Assembly: GCA_045590215.1 (NCBI GenBank)
Contig: JAZNQO010000011.1
Coordinates: 1 to 64,000 of the forward strand
Direction: 5' to 3'
DNA: 64,000 nt
From: RUG563 sp045590215
GTDB taxonomy: Bacteria; Bacillota; Clostridia; Christensenellales; Aristaeellaceae
Of the stretch, positions 8,040 to 15,925 are shown one piece after another. Positions within the stretch are counted from its first letter, which is position 1, and every line of letters begins with the position of its first letter. A program made the translations under genes and the position numbers. Under the pieces are notes generated by a model. The model searched no databases. It was not told the origin of the DNA and saw nothing but the letters and a program-made list of their open reading frames with translations.

Positions 8040-8465
8040 TCATTTTTCAGAAGGACTCACTTCAGAACCAGAAAGAATAATTCTTTCATTAACCTGCATT
8101 TCTACAGTACCGGGCTTAAGCTGCCTGGCAGACCAAGAACAATGGCTATTGCGCCTTTCAGGTCTTGAAACAGGTTGAGAACTCACCTGAAACTCTTCAA
8201 CCGTCACTTCCATTTTGGACTCATGATCATTTCTCTGAATGGATAAGTAACCCTTTACACTCATATTAGCTCCTGCTCTAACCTTGTTCATCATGCTAAG
8301 AGCAACATTATTCCATGCATTCAAAGTGAAAGTTTCCTTTTTCTCTTGACCAGATACCGTTCGGTGAAAAATTGTCAGTTCAACTTGTGCATGAGGCACT
8401 TGCTGCTCTTTTGAAACAAGAAACGGCTTCTGCTCAACCTTACCCGAAAGAAACACATGATTCAT
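8040..8465 (-). CDS. Single-stranded DNA-binding protein-like OB-fold protein
   Basis: The ATG at 8465 follows AAAGGGGGTG. The 141-aa product begins like SSB proteins (MNHVFLSGKVEQKPFLV, then FTLNAWNNVALSMMNKVRAG, ANMSVKGYLSIQ). That gives an OB fold of about 95 residues, followed by a divergent tail. The acidic DDIPF-type tail that recruits partners in housekeeping SSBs is missing; the protein ends EVSPSEK. It may protect single-stranded DNA during transfer or replication of the element. The C-terminal 45 residues are unlike SSB and I cannot place them. Confidence 0.7.
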   Translation of the reverse strand: MNHVFLSGKVEQKPFLVSKEQQVPHAQVELTIFHRTVSGQEKKETFTLNAWNNVALSMMNKVRAGANMSVKGYLSIQRNDHESKMEVTVEEFQVSSQPVSRPERRNSHCSWSARQLKPGTVEMQVNERIILSGSEVSPSEK

Positions 8466-8546
8466 CTCTGCACCCCCTTTCTCTATTCACTGAATAAAAC
8501 TAGAAAACTAAACCGCAACAACACCTCCTCCAGGAAAAAAGAATAA

Positions 8547-8577
8547 TAAAAAAGTTGGGCGACACCCAACTTTTGTA
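8547..8577. terminator. Stem-loop terminator or attenuator upstream of the SSB-like gene
   Basis: The stem AAAAGTTGGG / CCCAACTTTT has a 5-base loop and T-rich flanks on both strands. It lies between a decamer repeat array and the minus-strand gene starting at 8465, so it may attenuate that operon. Confidence 0.6.
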
Positions 8578-8617
8578 AGAATATATTATCACATTCTAAA
8601 AATCTTGTAAAGGATCA

Positions 8618-8667
8618 TTTCGTTGCATTTCGTTGCAAATCGTCCAATTTTGTTGCATTATGTTGCA
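8618..8667. repeat. Five exactly 10-bp-phased direct repeats (iteron- or operator-like)
   Basis: Consecutive decamers are TTTCGTTGCA, TTTCGTTGCA, AATCGTCCAA, TTTTGTTGCA and TTATGTTGCA. Four share GTTGCA in register and the middle one is degenerate. A 10-bp period puts all copies on one face of the helix, as in operators or replication iterons. The array lies between two hairpins upstream of the SSB-like/holin operon. Confidence 0.7.
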
Positions 8668-8673
8668 ATGGAA

Positions 8674-8709
8674 GACAAGGATCAATACTTTAAAGTATTG
8701 ACCCTTGTC
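8674..8709 (-). terminator. Long perfect hairpin after the SH3b protein gene
   Basis: GACAAGG-A-TCAATACTT pairs with AAGTATTGA-C-CCTTGTC, about 16 bp with one A/C mismatch and almost no loop. It starts 10 bases after the minus-strand stop at 8719. The T run that follows is weak. Confidence 0.6.
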
Positions 8710-8718
8710 TTGTGTGGC

Positions 8719-9795
8719 TCATTCCCGGCTCGTTAAGAACTTTTCCATTACAAAGCCATGAATACCATCATATTCGATTTCGTACCATCCGTTTTCTAAA
8801 CCGAACACTTCCACTTCCGTGCCGGTGGGCCATTCAGCGATCTTGGCACTGTCACCGGAGGAGGTATTGCGTACATTGATAGTGGTGCTGCCGGTGGTGC
8901 GGCCATTGTAGGAAAGCAGGCCCGTACCCTCCGTTTCGGCATCGTACCATTTCAGGCAATCGGTTTGCACATAGCCCACATCGCCGTCATAGCTGATTTT
9001 ACAAAAGTTTCGGCCATATTCCAGCACCATCACCACGGTGCCTGCCTTGCACTTTTGCAAAGCTTTACCGCTGTCCGATGCTTTAGCGCGCAGGGTGCAT
9101 TTGCCAGTCTTGGGGGCGTGGATCACCGCCACCTGCTTTTCTTTCTCTGCAGTGCTGCCAAAGTCCAGCTCGGAAGTGCGGACTTCCTTTTCTTCGCCAT
9201 TCAGAAGCACCGTGCTGGTGGCAACACCCAGCCGTGCCAGCTGCACCGCTTCATCGCCATGACGGACAACCACTGTTTCTTTTACCGCAGATGATGTTTT
9301 CTTGCTGCCTAAAGATGAGGCTGGCTTAGAAGATGAAGGTTTATTGATGTTTCCGGAAGAAGTATTCTGATCGCTTCCTGATTCACCACTGGGCGGAATA
9401 CTGCCATACAGATCCTGATATTGCAGTTCCTGCATATCCATTCTCTGCCCATATTCGTCTATATAGAACACAATAGCCGCTTTCAAATTGCTTCTATAGG
9501 TCCATCCCGAACCTCTTCTTCCGTCTTTTGTCCAGTAATGAATACCAACCCACTTATCATAACCCGAACCGGTTCTCACATAGGTGTTAGCAGGTATTGT
9601 TGTCACTATTTCTCCTTCACACAGGGGATCGCTCATACCATATACTGGAGTAGCACCAGCTGTTTTCATGCGACACGAACGATTCCATTCATCCAAACTT
9701 TCGGCATAGCCAACAGAGATTAACATTGACAACATTAAAAAGCAAAAAATCATGAATAGAACAGGGATTTTTCTTAGCAAATCGTTTTTTTTCAC
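8719..9795 (-). CDS. Secreted SH3b-domain (bacterial SH3) cell-wall protein
   Basis: The GTG at 9795 is chosen because GAGGAGGTG lies 7 bases upstream, giving 358 aa. A signal peptide covers residues 1-34 (IPVLFMIFCFLMLSMLISV, then GYAES). A first SH3-like unit follows at about 45-105 (CEGEIVTTIPANTYVRTGSG, WTYRSNL). After a Ser/Lys/Pro-rich linker come two further SH3_3-type units at about 235-290 (KCTLRAKASDSGKALQKC) and 305-358 (TTINVRNTSSGDSAKIAEWP). SH3b domains usually bind peptidoglycan or metals. No catalytic domain is present, so it may be a wall-binding adaptor or immunity-type protein. It is closed by the hairpin at 8674-8709. Confidence 0.8.
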   Translation of the reverse strand: MKKNDLLRKIPVLFMIFCFLMLSMLISVGYAESLDEWNRSCRMKTAGATPVYGMSDPLCEGEIVTTIPANTYVRTGSGYDKWVGIHYWTKDGRRGSGWTYRSNLKAAIVFYIDEYGQRMDMQELQYQDLYGSIPPSGESGSDQNTSSGNINKPSSSKPASSLGSKKTSSAVKETVVVRHGDEAVQLARLGVATSTVLLNGEEKEVRTSELDFGSTAEKEKQVAVIHAPKTGKCTLRAKASDSGKALQKCKAGTVVMVLEYGRNFCKISYDGDVGYVQTDCLKWYDAETEGTGLLSYNGRTTGSTTINVRNTSSGDSAKIAEWPTGTEVEVFGLENGWYEIEYDGIHGFVMEKFLTSRE

Positions 9796-9828
9796 TTTAT
9801 CGCACCTCCTCGTTAATTTTGTGCCCAA

Positions 9829-10545
9829 GTGTTGATTTTTTCACTACAATTGGTATTCCTTTCCTGTAAATTATACTACAGTTTATATATTCTATTCAAG
9901 CCATTCTTATGATACATATGTAAAACTTTATATCTATTCTGATGAGTGCTTATAGCTAAAAACTATATGTTATTGAATATTTAAACTTTCGTCTTAATAT
10001 ACTGAATAGCATGATTTATTTATAAAACTACAAATAGATTTATATAATAAATATTCATATGATTTAAGTATTATATTTAATTTTAGTGAACAAAATCATT
10101 ATGTAGTTAATGACTGTCATTATGCGGGCATATTATTTATTCCCCATACGCTCTAAAACGAAGAATCATTCTCTGCATGGTGCCTAGATTTGATTTCTTC
10201 CTATGGTAGATTATTTTTTCGAATTTTCTTTTTTGTCATTTTATAGACTATTACAATTCACAACATTCCTTTTATGCATAACATTACAATGTCAAATGTC
10301 TATCTCAGATTTTTTGCATTTATTAAATCACTTTTCGTTTTATCATAATATTTACTCATCAGTGCATGCTTTCCGAAATTGCTGGTTTAGAAAGAAGTTT
10401 TTGCATTACAAAAGCTTTTCAGCACATTGTCGTTGCTGAAAAGCTAAAGCTAACATTATGTATAACTTTTTTGATTAAGAACAAAAGAATTCAATGCATA
10501 TATGCACATACTCACCAAGCACTCGAAAGACTTCCAATATTTCCC
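9829..10545. other. 700-bp very AT-rich intergenic region
   Basis: I see no gene; the open frames here are low-complexity and lack ribosome sites. Its left part carries the upstream region of the SH3b gene. The right part holds the terminator at 10413-10445. Confidence 0.4.
10413..10445 (-). terminator. Terminator of the SH3b/C39-like gene
   Basis: A perfect 12-bp stem, AGCTTTTCAGCA with TGCTGAAAAGCT, is followed by a short T run on the minus strand. It lies about 100 bases after the stop at 10546. Confidence 0.65.
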
Positions 10546-12006
10546 TTAACCATTTGTTCGCTGATAAATATAAGCATTAATAAACCAGCCACCTTGTTCC
10601 CATTCGCTAATTGTCAGCGGATTAGGATTCTTATTCTTATTAGGACTCCGTACATAAACTTTTTCATTATCAATACGATAAATAACAACCTGTGTAGTCC
10701 CTCCGGTATATGCGCTGGATTGAATGCTTGCAATAATCAAGCAGCCATCTGACAAATGATCTTTCAATTCATCAATATCCAAATAGGTAACATGGTCGAT
10801 ACATTCAATTCCCTGATTATCATAGAATTCAACACCTGCTGTATAGAACAAAGATGTCACACCACTATTTCCCGACGTATCCCTATAACCCTTATCGATG
10901 GTATACTCTGCAAGCTCAACTGGCGTCACTGCTCTTTCAAAAAAAGTTGTCAAAACCATAGCCATCGCTGTTATGGAATTGCCATCCATACCAATAGTTT
11001 GAGTGCCATTAGAATTTGCTGGCCATGGAAAAGAAGACCAATAGGGATCATTCATAAACCATTGCATGGGAGGATAGTAACCATTAATAGTAGCATTATT
11101 AAAAGTTGTAACATCGTAATTACTCCACGCAATGGGATTATTGTTCATCTTATTTCTTACAGAGCTTCCAATAATACCATCGATAGTTAGACCATTTTTC
11201 TGCTGAAATAGTTTTACAGCTGCCATCATAGTACCTGTAAAAAGGTTAGAATAAGAATTAGGATGATATCCAAGTTTACGCAGTAAATTTTTGTATTTCA
11301 CAACACCAATGCCAACAGAACCTTGAGAAAGCGTATTGGTATTTTCTTCAATAATATCAACAGAACTAATATAGATATGATAATTGGTGCCGTTGTATAC
11401 AGTGAGGAATTTAGTGTTTTCGAAATCTACTTGCCAAAGCGGTAAAGTAATACCGGAAGGAATAGTAATATAGGTATCAGGTGCATAGTTATCTACCAAC
11501 TTGTACAAATATACAGAGCCATTACCAGTCGTTACACCATAGCAATAAGGCGTATCAGAAGACGGTTCATCGTTATCACCAGAACCACCATTCTCGTTAT
11601 CAGGATTCGTGAGAATCGTCAAATACTGCGACTGTGCCCAGCCAGTACCTTGCCCAGTGCTTACCCTATACCAACCAGATACGGAAGTAGTGTCCAGAAG
11701 ACGGACAATGGAATTCTTGGGAGCACCATAAAGGTAATTGCCAGAGGGCGCTTTACGAATATTCAGGGAACCAGAAGCAGTCGTCACACGGGCAGTACCA
11801 CCGTCATTTTCGATGGCTATATACTGAGCAACAACATACCCATTATAGCCATTATAAGAAGTTGCGAACCATTCGTTGTTTCCGGGGATCGTAGAAACCG
11901 TCACGCTGGCGTCATCGTCGATATACGTGTAACGCTGGCTGTTAGTGCTAGTACTTGCACGAAGAGAAAGATCGCCACCTTCGACTCGACCAATAAAACT
12001 TGCCAT
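10546..12006 (-). CDS. SH3b / peptidoglycan-binding protein with a degenerate C39-like peptidase domain
   Basis: The ATG at 12006 follows AAAGGAGAT; the product has 486 aa and no signal peptide. Residues 1-65 and 70-133 are two SH3_3 units (GDLSLRASTSTNSQRYTYI; GSLNIRKAPSGNYLYGAP). A third beta region follows, then PG_binding_1 at about 236-290 (NLLRKLGYHPNS, KLFQQKNGLTIDGIIGS). The C-terminal 180 residues read like Peptidase_C39_2 (PPMQWFMNDPYWSSFPWP, TIGMDGNSITAMAMVLTTFF). The nucleophile Cys of the family's GCGPTA-type motif is Asn343 here, and the expected GGH is GGTT. The peptidase is therefore probably inactive and may now bind peptides. Export would need lysis or a dedicated system. 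Confidence 0.75.
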   Translation of the reverse strand: MASFIGRVEGGDLSLRASTSTNSQRYTYIDDDASVTVSTIPGNNEWFATSYNGYNGYVVAQYIAIENDGGTARVTTASGSLNIRKAPSGNYLYGAPKNSIVRLLDTTSVSGWYRVSTGQGTGWAQSQYLTILTNPDNENGGSGDNDEPSSDTPYCYGVTTGNGSVYLYKLVDNYAPDTYITIPSGITLPLWQVDFENTKFLTVYNGTNYHIYISSVDIIEENTNTLSQGSVGIGVVKYKNLLRKLGYHPNSYSNLFTGTMMAAVKLFQQKNGLTIDGIIGSSVRNKMNNNPIAWSNYDVTTFNNATINGYYPPMQWFMNDPYWSSFPWPANSNGTQTIGMDGNSITAMAMVLTTFFERAVTPVELAEYTIDKGYRDTSGNSGVTSLFYTAGVEFYDNQGIECIDHVTYLDIDELKDHLSDGCLIIASIQSSAYTGGTTQVVIYRIDNEKVYVRSPNKNKNPNPLTISEWEQGGWFINAYIYQRTNG

Positions 12007-12242
12007 TTTTTATCTCCTTTCATTTTGTGCTTTCGGTTGCCGGCCAGCTTTCCGTTTGCAGTATTATCATATAACAGAAAAGAAAACTTAGGGAGTGAAA
12101 AAACATACTCAAAACATACATATTTCGTGCAAATACTGAACGCTCATTTATTCCATAGGGATGTGATGAAAGTAAAGTATAGAAAAAGACCAGATCGTTA
12201 ACAGTGACCTGATCTTGCTGTAGTTATTCTTTGTGAAAAATA

Positions 12243-13265
12243 TTAATTGTTCGGAAAATACTTACCTTGAACAAAATCGAACGTCTGCAATGCATACCAC
12301 AGAATATTTTCGCGGATCTCTCCCTCCAATTGTTTCAAAATAATATTTCGTATGCGATTCACATAAATATCCTTCAAGTATTCTTCATCTGCATCGTTAT
12401 TAACAATATGTTGACCATATGTACTGATATTTAGAATAAGACGGATATCAAAGTGCTTTATTCTTTCAGCAAATTCACAGCAGATAATAGATCCTTTTTT
12501 ATCGTAGGTGCCATCCATCTGGTCAAATACATATTTTTTATTCGCCTCAGCTTCTTTTTTATCATTATAGTAGACAAACGGCTTATGGTTTATTGCCACT
12601 TCTCTAAATGCTGTGTATTGTCTCGTTAGTTCCCTCAATCCCAAAGTTCCCGGAACCGGCGGATTTACTAGCCATTTCCAATCAACAGCCTTATTACTAT
12701 TTTTGTTCTCAATGCCAAATACTGCTGATAGAAAGAATTGATCTTTCTTCACTTGCGTAATTTCAGCAAAGCACTCCTTGAGAGCTTCCATTGAATTAGA
12801 AATTCGCTCTTTGGAATTATACAAACTTCCAGCAAATTGCCTAATTATTGAATCGGGTTTGTTCTTTTCAATCCAGCTTGACAGTTGACGGCATGTTGCT
12901 TCCTCTATACTATGCTCTGCATCCGTTATCAATGTTCTAATAGTAATTTCATTAGCACGGGATAAGGCATCTTTTTCAATTATCTCTTTTGCCATGTTAT
13001 CACGCTTTGTCTTAACAGCAGTGATTACCATTAAGAAGATAGAAATTGAAGTTAGAACCGACGCTATAATGATCCCTGCCAATCCCAAATTTCCTTCATC
13101 AGTATAAAATGTGCTTCGGAATATTTGCAAGACTGTTCCCCAAATAATGGGAAGGCTTTGTAAAAACACTTTCAGAATTAGCTTATCATTAAGATAACCG
13201 GCAACCCATTTTAAATATTCTTTTGTTTGCTTCAATAATGTAATCTTTGATTCTTTCGTACCCAT
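12243..13265 (-). CDS. Two-helix membrane protein with a large cytoplasmic domain, unknown function
   Basis: The 340-aa product has two predicted membrane helices close together (LKVFLQSLPIIWGTVLQIF at about 32-50; GLAGIIIASVLTSISIFLMV at about 61-80). A coiled region follows (IIEKDALSRANEITIRTLI), then a soluble domain of about 220 residues with conserved-looking motifs (FFLSAVFGIENKN, WLVNPPVPGTLGLRELTRQY). The layout of a membrane pair plus a cytoplasmic sensor domain is common among proteins of bacterial immune systems, but I cannot match it to a named family. The start ATG at 13265 lies 9 bases after the stop of a small basic ORF whose last codons form its ribosome site, so the two are coupled. 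Confidence 0.65.
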   Translation of the reverse strand: MGTKESKITLLKQTKEYLKWVAGYLNDKLILKVFLQSLPIIWGTVLQIFRSTFYTDEGNLGLAGIIIASVLTSISIFLMVITAVKTKRDNMAKEIIEKDALSRANEITIRTLITDAEHSIEEATCRQLSSWIEKNKPDSIIRQFAGSLYNSKERISNSMEALKECFAEITQVKKDQFFLSAVFGIENKNSNKAVDWKWLVNPPVPGTLGLRELTRQYTAFREVAINHKPFVYYNDKKEAEANKKYVFDQMDGTYDKKGSIICCEFAERIKHFDIRLILNISTYGQHIVNNDADEEYLKDIYVNRIRNIILKQLEGEIRENILWYALQTFDFVQGKYFPNN

Positions 13266-13274
13266 ACTGTTTCT

Positions 13275-13481
13275 TTATCTCCTATCACTTATTGTGTTTT
13301 TGCGATGCTTGGAAACACTTCCAGTAAGAGAATGCTTTAAATTAATCTCCCAATCGATTCTTGGCAATGCACTCAACATTAACACAGAACCTCTCACTTG
13401 TGTTGCTACTCTGCTGCTAATATGACTACTCCCATGTGTTTTTCGCTTGTTTCTCTGTAATACTTTCATCGCCATTTTCAT
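13275..13481 (-). CDS. Small basic protein, coupled to the 2TM protein gene
   Basis: The 68-aa frame starts at ATG 13481 with AAAGGA about 12 bases upstream. The product is Arg/Lys/Ser-rich (LQRNKRKTHGSSHISSRVAT, SVSKHRKNTISDRR) with no hydrophobic stretch. Its last codons (AGG AGA TAA) form the ribosome site of the next gene. It could be a nucleic-acid-binding partner or a leader peptide. No family is recognised and it could be a chance frame. Confidence 0.4.
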   Translation of the reverse strand: MKMAMKVLQRNKRKTHGSSHISSRVATQVRGSVLMLSALPRIDWEINLKHSLTGSVSKHRKNTISDRR

Positions 13482-13781
13482 TGTACTTTTCTATCCTTTC
13501 GTAGTTATTTTACCAACCACTAATAATGTGCTTAAGCGTTTCTTTTTTCATTATATTAAAAATAATACTGCGATAATTTATAAATTTACTTAAACAGTAT
13601 TTACATTAATAAGAAAGTATATGAAAAAACGATATAAGTACTTTTATTTTTTCAAAGATATTTCTTTTTCCTATAAGCTTTTAAGGCCGGAATGTATCGA
13701 ATTTTTCAATATTTCTAAATGTGATGTATTTTTTCTTTTTCAAGCACATAAATAAATATTCTAAAATGAAAGGATTTATTT

Positions 13782-14453
13782 ATGAAGGATAAAGAAAACC
13801 TTATCATGAGACTATATGAGATACTCAAAAATCCTTCGGCTTCTCGAAAAGCAAAAGACGAAAAACTGGTAAAGATACTCATTAATATGGCTCCCGGCGC
13901 AGATCGAGAAACATTTATAGACTTGTTGATAAAAGAAGGATTCAATGAACGTTTAGATGAAAAGCCCTTGCGTTTCATTCTGTATGATGCTAAAACCGTC
14001 AAGACTGAAGATTACTTTCTTTACTTAATGTCTCTGGTACGCCAGCAAATTGACAGCTTTCCCTTTGATATTAGCATCTTCTCCAAACAAACTATTCATT
14101 CTCTCTTGCATACAATCGATGTAATTTGCGAGCTATATTGTTCTTTCTATTTTTCTGATAAAACTGAAAAAGAAGAAGGCATTTCTGATTATGATATTTT
14201 TTGCCAATGGAAAAAAACGACAAAAACTTATTTAAAACTTATCCAGAGAGAAATTATTGATCTTGAACAAGGTATACGTGATTATACTTTCCTTAATGGA
14301 GAAATAGCTATCTTAATCAACAATCTGGATTGTGTGAGTATTCTTGATTCTTGGAAATTTCAATATCTATTAAATCAAATATTTAGAAATAGCTACTTAC
14401 AAATATGCTTTTTTATGAGAACAACATCTGATTTAACTCGTGACTTGAATTGA
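13782..14453 (+). CDS. Hypothetical helical cytoplasmic protein (223 aa)
   Basis: The ATG at 13782 follows AAAGGA by 8 bases. The protein is all-helical, acidic and lacks a signal or membrane segment. The N-terminal 60 residues (LIMRLYEILKNPSASRKAKD, INMAPGADRETFIDLLIKEG) could be a small helical domain. The remainder resembles an alpha-helical scaffold rich in aromatic residues. It is transcribed away from the 2TM operon across a 300-bp AT-rich gap, so the two may share a divergent control region. I do not recognise a family. Confidence 0.65.
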   Translation: MKDKENLIMRLYEILKNPSASRKAKDEKLVKILINMAPGADRETFIDLLIKEGFNERLDEKPLRFILYDAKTVKTEDYFLYLMSLVRQQIDSFPFDISIFSKQTIHSLLHTIDVICELYCSFYFSDKTEKEEGISDYDIFCQWKKTTKTYLKLIQREIIDLEQGIRDYTFLNGEIAILINNLDCVSILDSWKFQYLLNQIFRNSYLQICFFMRTTSDLTRDLN

Positions 14454-14602
14454 AATTTTCAATTCTCATATCTTTCTTCTTGAATAAAGCATGAATTTTT
14501 CTTTTTTTCATGCACATATATTTAGGAACGATACTTCCTCGAAAGAAAAGTGCTTTTTTACTACGCTGACTGTATATACTGTACAGAAGGCGGGAACAAA
14601 CC

Positions 14603-15013
14603 ATGTTTTCCAAAAAGCTTTCCAGCGCTCTTTTGAATCTTTGTGACAGTCGAGAACTTTCCTACGAAACTGCTTCAGAACTGTGCAACATGTCCTCTAG
14701 ATACTTTGGTTCTATTGCACGCGGGCAGACGGCTCCCACAATCAACACACTGGAAAAAATCTGTCTCGGACTTGATCAAACCCCTAATGACCTATTAGGA
14801 TTTACTACGGCAGATGAAGAATTGTCGTATCGATTTTCTATGCAAGTAATACACTTCAATCGTTATGTTATCTACAATGGAAAATATGTTACTTTTCCAG
14901 TTTGTCCACGCTGTCAAAACAGTATAGAACGAGAATATCAAGCATTTTGCGATCGATGTGGACAGAAACTAAATTGGGATGTTTTCAAATACGCTGTTCT
15001 TTATCCAAAATAA
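14603..15013 (+). CDS. XRE-type HTH regulator with a C-terminal zinc ribbon
   Basis: The 136-aa product has an XRE helix-turn-helix at residues 5-65 (LCDSRELSYETASELCNMSS, TINTLEKICLGLDQTPNDLL). The C-terminal four-cysteine zinc ribbon reads CPRCQNSIEREYQAFCDRCG, two CxxC knuckles about 13 residues apart. The ribosome site is a weak AAGGCGGG about 8 bases before the ATG. It is probably a DNA-binding regulator of this cargo block. It stands alone 150 bases downstream of the previous gene. Confidence 0.75.
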   Translation: MFSKKLSSALLNLCDSRELSYETASELCNMSSRYFGSIARGQTAPTINTLEKICLGLDQTPNDLLGFTTADEELSYRFSMQVIHFNRYVIYNGKYVTFPVCPRCQNSIEREYQAFCDRCGQKLNWDVFKYAVLYPK

Positions 15014-15820
15014 AAATGCGAAAAGTAAATGTTGAGTTGCTCCATCGGTACAGCCACTGTTTGATTTAGTTTTTCACATTGCAACATAATCAACTTGTTT
15101 CTTTTCGCCACCATACTATGTCCTTTTGACACATCACTCCTATACATGTAATTTGCATCAAAAATGTCTCTTTGCAAAATTCTAAATCAGTAGGAACTTT
15201 TTTTCTTATTACCGATTCATCTTGCATAGTTAATTGAGCACATAATGCTTTGCTTCTTCGATAGCGCCTTAACACTTTGTTTTTATCAGAATTTGCAAAT
15301 AATGAGGTGGTTTGTGTTGTGAAAGAAATGAAAGACTTTACTCTTCCAACTTCACCTGCAGGAAACAGGATGGCAATTCATCCAACGCTTTTCAGTATTA
15401 ATATGCCTGAACCCGGTATCCCACCGGTAATCCTTGCGAAGGTTGATGGCATTATGCATAAACTATGTTTTATTCTGGACAATGTTGCGTTCATATTCAC
15501 CCATGTATTGTCATGCTTTACCTAGGTGTCCAGGATATCGTCTTCGGCTTGGACGGGATCGGACAAATAAAAAGAAATTTTCAAAATGGCATCTGAATAG
15601 TCATCAATTCAACGGCGTAGCCGTTCTTAGCGCTACATATTAGGAACTACAGCGCATTCCAACTCCGATCACTTCCTTCACTTTCTAAGCAGAGAGGAAT
15701 ACTTGAAAAAATAAGGTTGTGTGAGAATTATTAAAGCTACACAGATAGTGTGATATGTCATGGTAACTTGTGCTTTTTCTCTCTTTTTCGATAAGATACA
15801 ACAAAAAAACCAATCATAGA
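15014..15820. other. Intergenic region with a possible small or decayed gene at 15319-15525
   Basis: A GTG at 15319 follows GAGGTGG and opens 68 codons (VKEMKDFTLPTSPAGNRMAI, then PGIPPVILAKVDGIMHKL). The frame reads codon-like but matches nothing I know and may be a truncated gene. A perfect hairpin, AACGGC-gta-GCCGTT, lies at about 15611-15625. I see nothing else supported. Confidence 0.3.
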
Positions 15821-15850
15821 TAGCTTTTGGAATTGCATCTGTGGTATAAT
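15821..15850 (+). promoter_or_regulatory. Predicted extended -10 promoter of the methyltransferase operon
   Basis: TGGTATAAT at 15842-15850 is a perfect TATAAT with the TGn extension. The -35 region (TAGCTT/GCTTTT) is poor, as usual for extended -10 promoters. It lies about 75 bases before the methyltransferase start. Confidence 0.5.
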
Positions 15851-15925
15851 AATCATGGGTTGGTATGTGCGCTTTGATCTTTGCGAGACGCACTTAAAAA
15901 ACCACAACAGCGGAGAGAAAATAAA

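Noticed and set aside
8618..8667. CRISPR-like array
   Set aside because: The units are 10 bases long and directly adjacent, with no spacers and no cas genes.
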